The notes under the pieces: generated by a model
Told to the model about the DNA's origin: nothing
Databases searched by the model: none
Seen by the model: the letters and a program-made list of their open reading frames with translations, nothing else
Shown here: piece by piece, positions 33,180 to 43,118 of the stretch
Numbering within the stretch: the stretch's first letter is position 1
Layout: every line of letters begins with the position of its first letter
Translations under genes and position numbers: made by a program
Assembly: GCF_963576675.1 (NCBI RefSeq)
Contig: NC_088915.1
Span: 38,593,501-38,657,500, forward strand
Length of the DNA stretch: 64,000 bases
Reading direction: 5' to 3'
DNA from: Euphorbia lathyris
Taxonomy: Eukaryota; Streptophyta; Magnoliopsida; Malpighiales; Euphorbiaceae

Positions 33180-33580
33180 AACGCAATAGAAGTTATACCA
33201 TGGAAAATGTTCTTTGATGGAGCAATTAATTCGAACGGAGCCGGAGTAGGGGTATTACTTATCTCACCAGAGGGAGAAAGGATCCCGATGGCAAAGAAGC
33301 TATCCTTCCCTCTCACTAATAATATGGCCGAATATGAAGCATGCATCTATGGGTTGGAGTCATTAGCAGCACTGGGAGCATCATATGTTGAAATTTGAGG
33401 CGATTCAAAATTGATTATCGAACAAGCGCAGGGAAACTGGGAAGTGAGGGAAGAAAGGTTGCGTCCATAACTAGACCAGCTAGAAGGGTTGGCACAAAGA
33501 TTCAAGGAATGTCGTTTTTATCATATCCCTCGAGCGCAGAACCAGGCAGCGGATGCTTTGGCCACTTTGGTGTCAGTTTG
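33180..33580 (+). pseudogene. Second, archaeal-like RNase H (Tat element 2)
   Basis: An extra RNase H fold between RNase H and integrase, typical of the Tat lineage. FFDGAINSNGAGVGVLL (first Asp, about 33207), NNMAEYEACIYGLE (Glu, about 33320), GDSKLIIEQ (Asp, about 33400), and AADALATLV (last Asp, about 33546). Stops at 33396 (TGA where element 1 has TGG) and about 33468 (TAA where element 1 has TAC). Confidence 0.88.
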
Positions 33581-33639
33581 GGACAACCCCCGGAACCTTG
33601 CCTCGAAACCGTTGGTATTGAGGAGATCTCACAAACCAT

Positions 33640-34922
33640 GCTACGAGGACGTAATGCTGTTAGAGGCAGATGAAAAACCGTGGTATTTCGATATCGTGAA
33701 CTTCATGAAGCATGGAACATATCCGACAGAGTCAGAACCGAGGGATCAAGCTGTGATTAGAAGGTTAGCTCGGCAGTTCGTCATCCACAATGACTTGCTT
33801 TACAAAAGGCATATCGATGGGTTACAACTGAGATGCTTGGATGCGGGAGAAGCCCGCGAGGCAATGGAATCGGTACACTCGGGAATTTGTGGGGCCCATA
33901 TGGGAGGAGCGGTTTTAGCAAAGAAAATCATAAGGCAAGGCTTCTACTGGCTCACCATGGAAAGAGATTGTAATGAATATGCAAAGAAATGTCACGATTG
34001 TCAAATCCACGGGGATTATAGTCATCTACCGGCCATGGAATTGCATGTGTTGGCACCTATTTGGCCATTTGCGGCTTGGGGCATTGATATCATCGGGGAG
34101 GTGAGGCCTAATGCTTCGAATGGGCACAAATTTATTGCAGTCGCCATTGATTACTTCAGCAAGTGGGTAGAGGCAGAGTCGTTTGGCAAGTTGGGGTCTA
34201 AACAGATGAGGAAGTTTATCGAAAAACACTTAATCACCAGATTCGGAGTGCCTCATCACATAATCACAGATAATGGGGTCCAGTTTCAAGGAGAAGTAAG
34301 AAGTCTCTTCCGAGAATATGGCATTGAACATCACAGATCTTCTCCGTACCGTCCACAAGCTAATGGGGCAGTAGAAGCAGCTAATAAGAATCTTAAGAGG
34401 ATTCTCGTAAAAACGGTGGAATCACATCGGAATTGGCATGAGCAGCTCCCACTCGCATTATGGGCTTATCGCACGACAGTCAGAACCTCGACTGGGGCGA
34501 CGCCATTCTCCTTGGTATACGGAACCGAAGCAGTCCTCCCGATTGAGATCGAAAAGCGATCGTTGAGAATCGCAGTGGAAGCAGAGATTCCCGAGACGGA
34601 ATGGGTGAAGAAGCGATATGAGCAGTTGGCTTTAGTTGAGAAAAGGATGGAAGCCCTTTACCATGTGCAGCTATATCAGAGAAGGATTGCCCGAGCCTTC
34701 AACAAAAAGGTCAAGGCCAGCCCTATCAAAGAGGGGGACATGGTGCTGAAACAGATCCGTGTGACGCACACCGACCCTAGGGGCAAGTTTAAGCCTAACT
34801 GGGAAGGGCCATTCTTCGTGAAGAAAATACTAAGCAAAGGAGCGGTGAAGTTAACTACTATGGACGGCATGGAATTCTCCGAACCTACCAACCTGGATAG
34901 GCTTAAGAAATACTTTTCGTAA
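33640..34922 (+). pseudogene. Integrase (Tat element 2)
   Basis: Inserts the DNA copy into the genome. This stretch is open to the TAA at 34920. HHCC zinc-binding domain at about 33870-34010 (GAHMGG … CHDCQIHG), DDE core: WGIDIIGEV (about 34077), TDNGVQFQGE (about 34267), NGAVEAANKN (Glu, about 34366), then the C-terminal domain with GPFFVKKILSKGAVKL. Intact on its own, but out of context because the upstream frame is broken. Confidence 0.92.
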
Positions 34923-34958
34923 AAAATAAAAAATAAAAAAAAGAAAGAAAAATTCCCG

Positions 34959-35107
34959 ATAGGTTGAAAACCCGTAAAGGGCGGCCTATGCAACAATAAG
35001 GGACATCCCAGTGGGTGAAAACCCGAAAGGGCACTCATTTGAAAATTCCGGGATAGTAAAAGGAGAGGAGAAAAATCGCCGGGATCCGAAAACCGAAAGG
35101 CGGGTCC
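34959..35107 (+). promoter_or_regulatory. Three tandem stem-loops after the pol stop codon (element 2)
   Basis: Structures at 34959-34989, 35009-35041 and 35082-35107, matching those at 5541-5692. Outer stem, AAAA bulge, CC(C)-loop-GG(G), outer stem; the second and third loops are GAAA. Differences from element 1 keep pairing: GGTCG/CGACC becomes GGTTG/CGGCC (U-G pairs), and in the third a U-G pair becomes C-G. Confidence 0.65.
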
Positions 35108-35382
35108 TAGTAACAGTAGTTATAACTTGAGCAATTACAAAAATAATGTATAAGAGGCTAAGTATTTCTGTTGTTTGTAAATAAATAAAGGCATGAATAT
35201 ATTTGACGAGAATGATTGGAATCATCATAATCTACTAAATGCATGGTAATATGAATCATGAGTTATACATTTCCTACCTTACTTTTCACAATAAAAAGCC
35301 TACATGATATCTACCCCGCTCCCTATACATCAGATATACATCGGGGTAATCCTAATAAAAAACTACTACAAAGCCATAAAGC
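35108..35382 (+). other. Spacer between stem-loops and the antisense gene
   Basis: AT-rich, about 275 bp, partly alignable with 5700-5960 in element 1 (for example GTTTGTAAATAAATAAAGGC). On the minus strand this would be the 3' UTR region of the PMD gene. No other feature seen. Confidence 0.5.
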
Positions 35383-38300
35383 CTAATAAAGAGGGATATC
35401 CCAGTAGTCCTCAAAATCCCTCAAGCGTGACGCCCGCTCTACAGATAAGGCCTCATCGGCAACTCGGAGTCTCTCCTCGGCGACTCGTGCTCTCTCCTCG
35501 ACAGCAAGGTGACCCTCAGTCTCCCTCCGCATCACCTTCGACCAGTGGTCGTTCCGCTCTTGGTACACCTGGCCAACCCTGGCATCGGCCTCCCGCACCG
35601 ACTCACTCCGTCTCCGCTCATGGGCGTGAAGATCGCTCTAAAAAAGGAACAAAAAAAAGAAGAAAAACAGATGTGAAAAAAAAAAGAAAAAAAAAAGCAG
35701 CATAGGCAAGAACAGAAATCATACATACATGCATGCATTCCACTACACTAAAATAAGGCAAGGATACATACCAGGTGGTAGGCATAGCGCAAGCTGAGAC
35801 GGTCTTTGAGATAACCGGACAGCCCCACGTAGTCAGTACAAGTCTCTCTCGTAGTCTGAGAAGCGTCGGAAGGGTCAAATGGTACCCTCGATGTAAAGAC
35901 GAGAGGAGCCATCTCGACACCCGCGTAGGCTACCCCGGACTCATCATAACAAAGGGTCACGAAATCTCTCCCGTAGTCCGGAACAGGCACACCCAAAGAG
36001 GATCTCTCCGGTCGAGCAGCGCTGGAGGACTCGCCGACATAGTAGGGGGGCTCGCTCGCAGATGTCTGAGCCTGAGCGCCATCGAAGAAGTCTGACAAAT
36101 GAGCACTCCTCCAGGACCCCTCCTGCAAATGAAAACATAATAAATACCGCTAGCTATCTCGTGAATAAAGGTAAATAGGCTGAACCACTCACCGGGACCT
36201 CCTCCTGACCGAAGACTGCCGCGACAGCCTCCCGCGAAAACACGTCTGCCACGGGATCCACATCCATCGCCACCGCTGGGGCATCCCTCGCGCTCAACAA
36301 AGTCGATAGGTAAAGATCACGGCCCCCGGCGTGAACCCACACCTCTCTACCCACGAACCGACGGGTCAAGTCCTGACGAATAACCGACAAGGGCATGGTC
36401 CGCACCGCGAACATGGAAACGGGGATCTCGCCCGGGGACCAGTGCGACGCTCTAATCCCGGTGATGCCCCGGTCGCCCAAATACCAAGCCCGCACGCAGG
36501 GGCCGGTGAGCCCGCACTGCTGCTCCTGGATCAAAGTCACGTACGTGTAGTCGGGACCAAAGTCAAGGTCGTCCCACCTAAACTTGATCTAAAAAAACAC
36601 AAAGAGAAAGTCAGATCCAATCAAACAAGAATCTAGCACGACTAGAAGATATCTACCTGTCCCAGGGTCCGCGAGTCAATCCAGTCTAGGAGCCGCGCCA
36701 CCGTCCGTCTCTTCTCTGCGCCTAGGTCAAACTCTCTCCACTGAGTCATGAGAGGGAGCCTCGGTACTCGTGGTCGAGGCCGAGACTGGGTAGGAAGAAT
36801 CCGCCTCTCGTACGCCCAAACCTGCGGTAAAAACAAGGGTTATGAACGTAAAAGCGCGAAGAAGATAAAATGGGCGAGTCAAGGATGCGTCACGTACCAG
36901 TAGGGCAAATGTGTAACCACCGAAGTCCTTGCGCTTCCGGCAAGTCAAATCCAAAAACTTATATAAGAAGGCTAGGCCCGCTCCCACCCAATCATAAGAC
37001 GCTGCCGCATCCAAATCACTGAGAGCCTGAATAAGACCAGCGTGTACCTTTCCGCTCTTGGTGCGGAAAATCGTCTCACTCAGGGTATACACTAGGAAAC
37101 TACGAACTGCCAAGTCAGCATCATCCGTCTCGCAAAAATCCCGGCGACTCAAAAGGCTCGCAGTAGAAACAAACTTCGCTGGAGAAGATCTGGCGCATGG
37201 GTAAACTCCCGGCCCAATCAAAGAAGCTAGCCTAGCACGGTCGACCCGCGGTCGCATCATATCAAAACGAAAGGGAACTGGAGTGCTACTCCCCCGCAGC
37301 CCTGTCAGCAAAGAGAAATCTCTGGGCGAGATAGTCATCTCCCCAAAAGAAAGGTGGAAGGTGTGGGTCGAGTCAACCCACCGCTCGCATAAGGCACGCA
37401 GGCCAAAACGATCGCACACCCCGTTGGTGCAGGGCAACGCTGAAATAAAGGGCTCGAAGCCCAACTCACGCACACGGGCTCTCGCCGCGGCGCCTAGCAT
37501 AGCATACCACGTATGGATCTCGGCCGTAGTCCCGGAAATCTCGACGAACTAGAAAGAACAAGACAGAAAAATTTAAATATGATTCCTAAGCGTACGTTTG
37601 ATGAAAACACGTTAGGACTAGTTATTCTTTCAGTCGGGGTCTAACCTAGAGACATCTGGTCAATTTGGACCAACTTTCTGTAAAAATATCTCCTTTAGGG
37701 TCGTTTATGTAAGGTTTAGTTAATTCTTTATTCTTTAATCCACTCTCGTCCGCATTGACAAGGAGCATTAATTAAGTTTTTACTATTCGCGTGCATTAGT
37801 TAAGATTTTACTATTCACGTGCACTATTCATGTTTTCACTATTCACGTGCATTAGTTAAGTTTTCACTATTCACGTACTATTCACGTGCACTATTCACGT
37901 GCATTAGTTAAGTTTTCACTATTCACGTGCACTATTCACGTTTTCACTATTCACGTGCATTAGTAAGTTTTCACTATTCGTGTTTTTACTATTCACAGGC
38001 ACTATTCACGTCTTCACTATTCATGTGCACTATTCACATTTTTACTATTCATGTGCACTATTCACGTTTTTACTATTCACATTGTCTTTACTGTTAGCAT
38101 GCATAAATTCGTAGTTTTACTATTCACATGCATATAGCGCGCATTTTTACACAGAAATAAACAAGTGTTACTTGTAAGTAAAGAAATTCACGCTTTCTAG
38201 CTAAAGTCCTCTAAGGCAATCTAAAGGTTAGCATGCAAATCATGTTCGGATAGGAATACTAAAGCCTAGAATTTGAATCAAATAACGAAAAAGTGAGAAA

Positions 38301-38425
38301 GTACTTACCTCGTTGCAGCGTGTCCGGCTCAGATGTGTCTCAGGATCGTGGAAAGGGTCCACTCTATCCAGGTTCACGTAAACCTCCTCCATGCCTTTCG
38401 TGCCATCGCATTCATCCAAATCCAT
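35383..38425 (-). CDS. Antisense six-exon plant-mobile-domain (PMD) gene carried by Tat element 2
   Basis: Predicted protein of 644 residues from exons 38425-38309, 37548-36898, 36821-36657, 36588-36193, 36122-35772 and 35637-35383 (minus strand). Donors are GTAAGT, GTACGT, GTAGAT, GTGAGT and GTATGT; acceptors are TCTAG, CGCAG, TTTAG, TGCAG and TTTAG after pyrimidine tracts. All five introns are in phase 0 and no exon has a stop. Exon 2 holds the PMD signature (HTFHLSFGEMTISPRDFSLL, LTGLRG); exon 3 opens VWAYERRILP, as PMD proteins do. Exons 5-6 are acidic, then coiled-coil-like (EERARVAEERLRVADEAL), ending DYWDIPLY. PMD proteins (MAIN/MAIL1 relatives) are plant nuclear proteins linked with silencing and genome stability; relatives occur in transposons. 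The start at 38425 is favoured; an in-frame codon at 38446 is possible. Expression and function are unproven. Confidence 0.82.
37788..38070. repeat. CACGTG-rich degenerate repeats in intron 1 of the PMD gene
   Basis: Repeated phrases ACTATTCACGTGCATTAG and GTTTTCACTATTCACGT fill much of intron 1 (37549-38308). Several copies contain CACGTG, the G-box core bound by plant bHLH and bZIP factors. Units are about 11-35 bp and irregular. Confidence 0.75.
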
Positions 38426-38502
38426 CCTGATAATAATCCAAATCAAAATCTAGAGAGAGAGAGAAGAAAGAGAAGGTGTGGGGTTGAAATGGAACCCTCC
38501 CA

Positions 38503-38511
38503 CCTTATATA
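38503..38511 (-). promoter_or_regulatory. TATA box of the antisense PMD gene
   Basis: On the minus strand the sequence reads CTATATAAGG about 80 bp before the ATG at 38425. A CT-rich stretch (minus strand CTCTTTCTTCTCTCTCTCTC, about 38456-38475) follows, as in many plant 5' UTRs. Initiation at about 38475 is inferred. Confidence 0.6.
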
Positions 38512-38883
38512 GGAAAGAGGAATGGCATTCCCGTAAATAGCGAAAAAGTACGATGTGACATAAAGGTAAAAAGTAAATAATTGATTACCAGGTGCACAGA
38601 CCTCCGATTTGCAGTCCGTTTTAGCCTGCGCTTCTCCCAGACAGTGGCCAATACTGTCAAGATAAGAACTCCCGACGACAGCCAATTTTTACAAGACAGT
38701 GGCACCAGTCAAAATACAGACGACAGTCAACAGAAAATGATCGACAATGTGAATCATTCCGAACCAAAAAGACATTCCTACCAAACCATTCAAACCTCCA
38801 GGACACTAGCTCCAGTGAGAAAATACAAACAACGGTGTTTTAAAAGAATTCAGAATCGTTAGAAAGAACTTTTTTGCCCTTGA

Positions 38884-39156
38884 GCCACCTTACCTACGGT
38901 TCACGACCGAGGTAGCTTTTTAGCCATCTTACCTACGGTTCACGACCGAGGTAGCTTTTTAGCCATCTTACCTACGGTTCACGACCGAGGTAGCTTTTTA
39001 GCCATCTTACCTACGGTTCACGACCGAGGTAGCTTTTTAGCCATCTTACCTACGGTTCACGACCGAGGTAGCTTTTTAGCCATCTTACCTACGGTCCATG
39101 ACCGAGGTTGCTTTCGAGCCAATTTTACCCACAGTCAACGTACGCTAGGGTCCGTA
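38884..39156. repeat. Tandem array, 39-bp unit, 6 copies plus a degenerate seventh
   Basis: Copies start at 38884, 38923, 38962, 39001, 39040, 39079 and 39118 (degenerate). The unit contains CTTACCTACGGTTCACGACC followed by GAGGTAGCTTTTTA. It occupies the place taken in element 1 by four different arrays. No unique spacers, so not a CRISPR. Confidence 0.95.
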
Positions 39157-39347
39157 AGAAGAACATCCACCGGCAGCCGATTCAGAGGCAGGGACGGAAA
39201 GAATCGAGAACGACGCCCGAACGCGCAGCGCGAAGGTCAGGTATTCTTCCTCCTACTCTTTACGTGTCTTTTACTTTTATATGTTTTACATTGCATGTGT
39301 TGCGTTAGCAAAAAACGTTTTCAAAACACACACATCACTGTCAAAAT

Positions 39348-39360
39348 AGGAAAGTAGGGG
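39348..39360 (+). other. Polypurine tract of Tat element 2
   Basis: AGGAAAGTAGGGG, followed by CAAC and the 3' LTR. Identical to the tract of element 1. Confidence 0.8.
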
Positions 39361-39839
39361 CAACTGTAGACACCGAGTCGGAGGACCTGTGACGAAAACC
39401 TGAAAACAAGACGGTTGAAGCGGTTGATTCCGGAAGTTTTGAAAAAAATAATAATAAGTACATAATAAGGAAGAAAAAGTTACGGCAGGTCGCTGTTGTC
39501 GATCGGATGGCTCGCGAATGTTTAGCGGTGTGGTGCGAGTGCTTAGCGGCAGCCGACGCGTATTCGACGACAGTCGGACGCCCGCTCGACAGCACGAAGC
39601 GCGCGCTCGACGTCCGTCGGACGCACGCGTCCAACCACGAATGGCACGCGCTCGACGTCCGAGCGATGCACGGGCCCGGTGGCGCGGAGCGCGCACTCGT
39701 CGGCCATGGGGCGTGTGCGCCCGGCAGCGCGGAACGCGCGTTCGGCGGCCACGACGCGCGGGCGCCCGACGGCACGAAACGCGCGCTCGACGGCCACGAG
39801 ACGTGCGCGGCCGACGGCGCGAGTCGCGCCCCGGCAGCC

Positions 39840-40091
39840 GTTGGGCGAGCGCCCAACAACGTCGGGCGAACGCCCAACCTTTCGTTGGGCGCTCGCCCAA
39901 CGCTGTTGGGCGATCGACCAACAAATTTTGGGCGGCCGCCCAACTATTGTTGGGCGATTGCCCAACAATGTTGGGCGATAGCCCAACGGAAGGTTGGGCG
40001 GCCGCCCAACCCTCTTGGGCGACGTCCGATTTTGCTCGGGCGTCGCCCATTCTTCCGGGGATCCGATTTCCTATAAAAGGCACGGATCCCC
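39840..40091 (+). promoter_or_regulatory. 3' LTR promoter: ten palindromes plus TATA box
   Basis: Units start at 39840, 39861, 39884, 39905, 39927, 39949, 39970, 39993, 40014 and 40035 (spacing 21-23 bp). TATAAAA at 40072-40078 lies between GGGGATCCG (40057-40065) and CGGATCCCC (40083-40091). Confidence 0.8.
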
Positions 40092-41601
40092 ATGCATTTA
40101 AAGGGAGGAGCTTTTTTTTGGGAAGGATTTTCTCACTCTAGACATTTTTAGAGAGAGAAAATTTATTTTTTGGGAAAAATCATTTTTTTCCTAAAAATTC
40201 CAAATCTCCTAAAAGTTAAAATTTTATCAAAAACATCGGGAAGCACGATTCGTGGAATCAATCGACGTCAACCGTCAATACCGAACTTAAGGTATTATCC
40301 GAGGACTAGACTCTTTTATTTTATTTAATTTATTTCCTTCTTCTATTTATTTTTATGTTATATTTTTATTTATTTAGTTATTCATTTATTTTATCACTTT
40401 TATTTAATTTTGGATATTTATTTAATTTTCATCTCGTGTTGAATAAAATTGGGTTTTGTTTTAAAATAAAAAAAACATCGTTTTGATATCCCAATACGAA
40501 CCGTGATCCGATAAAAAGGTAGTTCGGGTATTGAAAACGTTGTAATTATAAGTTTTTAATTTAAAGAAATTTCCAAATAATGTTTTAAAATAAAAACGTC
40601 GTTTCAGGAACTTTGGTTATTGACTATGACCCGTTTTTGGTAGTTCGGAAATCCAAAACGATTGAATTAGGCTTAATTTAAAGCTTTTGAATAAATCTGG
40701 AAACAATTGGAGTGCTGCTGTAATTTTCCGTTTCTGTCACTAATTGCTGTTTACCGACGGATTTTCCGTCGGTAAATCTACTGGAATGTAAAAAATACTG
40801 TTTTGGTCCCTGTTTCTTAACTTTTAAGCTTTTGGTCCTTTGTATATATATATATGTATTTATGTAATATATATTTTCAAACTATTTTTAGACATTTGAT
40901 ACATATAGTTATTTAGAATGTTTATATATCATTTTTTATTTTACTTTAAATATAAGTATATGTATATATATCTTTTCTTTTCTTTTTCCTTTACTTAAAT
41001 GGTAATGAATTTTATTTTAAAATGATATTTACTTGGGTGTTTTGGGAGTGATTAATTAGTAGACATTTTGTGGATAAATGGATATTATTTTGACATTTAA
41101 ATTACATTAGGTATGTATATATATAGTTTTGGGCTATTTGGGCTATATTAGTTATTATTAGATAAAACTATTTAGGGGACAAATGATATTTTCTTATTTA
41201 GAGGTTTTATTTATTATTTTCACATATTTAAAGTAAAAATGTATTATATTTAGTATTTTCATATATGTATTATATAGTATCTTTTCATTAACCTTTATTT
41301 CATGTTTCTTTTTGGCTAAAATGTATATATATATAGGCCTATATTATTCTCTTTATTCTTTTGGTCATTCATGGGTCCATGTTTCAAATGGGCTTTATTT
41401 GGGAGTGAGTTTGGATTTAATATGTTTATTGTTGTAATTATGACAAGTAAAGAGTCAATTGAGTGAAAAGGGGAAAATAAATCATAAAAAGAATTTTCAA
41501 TTTAATTATTTAAACTAATGGATTTTTAGAGGTTCCTAATGTAAATAAATAGTGTTTTCTTGACATTTCAAATCGTTTCTTAAAACACCACGTTTTAAAA
41601 C

Positions 41602-41860
41602 CTTAGTCCGTTCCAACGATGGATTAAGCGAACCTTGTAATTAAAATCGTTTTCATTGTGAATAATAGAGTTTTTGAATCGTTTTCTTAAATGATTTATA
41701 TAAAATAAATTGACTTGTATGTTTAACCACGTTTTCTTATTAAAGGTTTTTACCTTAACATTTTCAAACACTCGAGTCGTTCCAACGGTGATTCGGGTGA
41801 ACTTCATCAAACGGGGTTTTAAAAACGCACCTAAATCATTCCAACGGTGATTAAGGTGCG
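41602..41860 (+). promoter_or_regulatory. Three LTR hairpins with a shared loop (3' LTR of element 2)
   Basis: Hairpins at 41602-41628, 41769-41799 and 41826-41860; same order, loops and stems as in the 5' LTR, with small differences that keep pairing (C-G instead of U-G closing the first stem). Confidence 0.7.
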
Positions 41861-42433
41861 AATCATGTAAATAAATTCGTTTTGGGGAAGTGAGTTAGTA
41901 TAGAATTAACATGTAACACGAAATGTAAATCACGTGGTAAATAAATCACTTCTTCCTTCCTCCCCTCTCTTTTATATGTATATTGAACTGATGTAAATGG
42001 GTGATTCTTTACTAAAGTGGCTTTTCAATAATATATGCTCAAAACGGTTTCCAAAATGAGAAAGAAAAGGTTTCAAATGAATTTTAAACTTGAAGAAGTA
42101 TACGATTAGTCCGTTATCGCCTAACATGCTGAGTAGGAGGTCGGTGGTTCATAACCGGGCGATGTCGGGGTGCCTAGTAGCCTTTCTCTGGAAAGGAGCT
42201 AGCCTTCTCGGCTCGTACCTAAGTTTCCCGAACCCACACCGGTCTCCCGCAAAGGATCGATGTTCATTTTCCCATTCGTGGGTGGCGACTCTTCCATATC
42301 TCCGAGCTCCGGTCCTGCCGAGCAGTTTGATTCCATGATTGGTTGCTTTCGGCGCCAATCACCGCTTACGTCGCCATGAGGTGTCCACCCCCCGGTCCGC
42401 CCGGGAGATTAGGCCGCGGCACCTCGTCTAACA

Positions 42434-43118
42434 CCCGTCGTGGCAGGGTCTAGTCTATGAGAAAGGGTTCATACCCCAATCTCTGATTCGTCCTTAACTT
42501 ATCCAAAATAAACATGTTAGTAAACTTCCAGCATACAAGTATTGATAATGAATCAAACGGCTAAACATATTTAGATTAATACTCAAAGACCATTGAAACA
42601 CGAAGAAACATTATTTAAGAGCGATTGTATCCGCTAAAATTGACAAACATGATATTTAATATGTTATAAAGGTTTTAAAACACTCAAGGAACATTAAAAA
42701 GTCAGTTGAATGAAAAATGCACGGTGAAAAATTAAAGAACATGAAAAAATAGAGGGTTTAGCCCAATCTGCGCAACACCCTGTCGTGGAAGGGTGCCTCT
42801 GAACATGGACCCTGTCGTGGCAAGGTGCGCCCACAGGGGCACCCTGCTATGGCAAAGTGTGCCTCTTGGATACTAAAAACGTAAAGAATTGATTCTAAAG
42901 TCGTGAATTACCCTCAAAATTTACCTTTTTGGAACCGAAGTTTCTCAATGGAAGTGTATGGACACAATCGAAATCTTAAACCAACCTAAGGCTAGATTTT
43001 GGTCACTCAACCTAAGATTTCTCACTTTAGAACCCCAACTCCCTCTTAACTTTTGTGTTTCTGATATAAAGAAATTTAGAGCTAGAAAGAAGAAGGCTAG
43101 GAGGTGTTTAATTGTAGC
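42434..43118. other. Older flanking repeat DNA with CCCTGTCGTGG motifs
   Basis: Lies between Tat element 2 and the Athila-like element and resumes at 61328 after the latter's target duplication GTAGC. AT-rich, without ORF. Phrases CCGTCGTGGCAGGGT, CCCTGTCGTGGAAGGGT and CCCTGTCGTGGCAAGGT occur at about 42435-42450, 42779 and 42811, and ACCCTGCCACGCCAGGGT at 61541-61558. Probably an older LTR, family unknown. Confidence 0.5.

Larger units (their letters stand above)
22577..42433 (+). mobile_element. Tat/Ogre-type Ty3/gypsy element 2, complete (19.9 kb)
   Basis: Bounded by the target duplication CCCGT (22572-22576 and 42434-42438). LTRs 22577-25596 and 39365-42433 begin TGTAGACACC and end GTCTAACA. 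PBS 25599-25616, leader, multi-module gag, protease, reverse transcriptase, RNase H, second RNase H, integrase, stem-loops, antisense PMD gene (35383-38425), 39-bp array and polypurine tract follow. Both LTRs look nearly identical outside the palindrome array, so the insertion is not old. gag-pol has one frameshift and five stops and cannot make a normal polyprotein now. Confidence 0.97.
39365..42433 (+). repeat. 3' LTR of Tat element 2
   Basis: 3069 bp, nearly identical to the 5' LTR except in the palindrome array, which is two units longer. It ends …CTCGTCTAACA, followed by the target duplication CCCGT. Confidence 0.95.

Noticed and set aside
35304..36636. Plus-strand frames over the antisense PMD exons
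   Set aside because: No domain and not continuous; the minus strand has consistent exon-intron structure with PMD signature.
38884..39156. Regular 39-bp repeats as a possible CRISPR array
   Set aside because: Repeats are directly adjacent without spacers, in a plant retrotransposon.
42434..43118. Joining this flank with 21961-22576 as one interrupted Tat LTR
   Set aside because: The target duplication proves contiguity before insertion, but the right flank shows no Tat LTR motifs that I can recognise, so the element type remains open.
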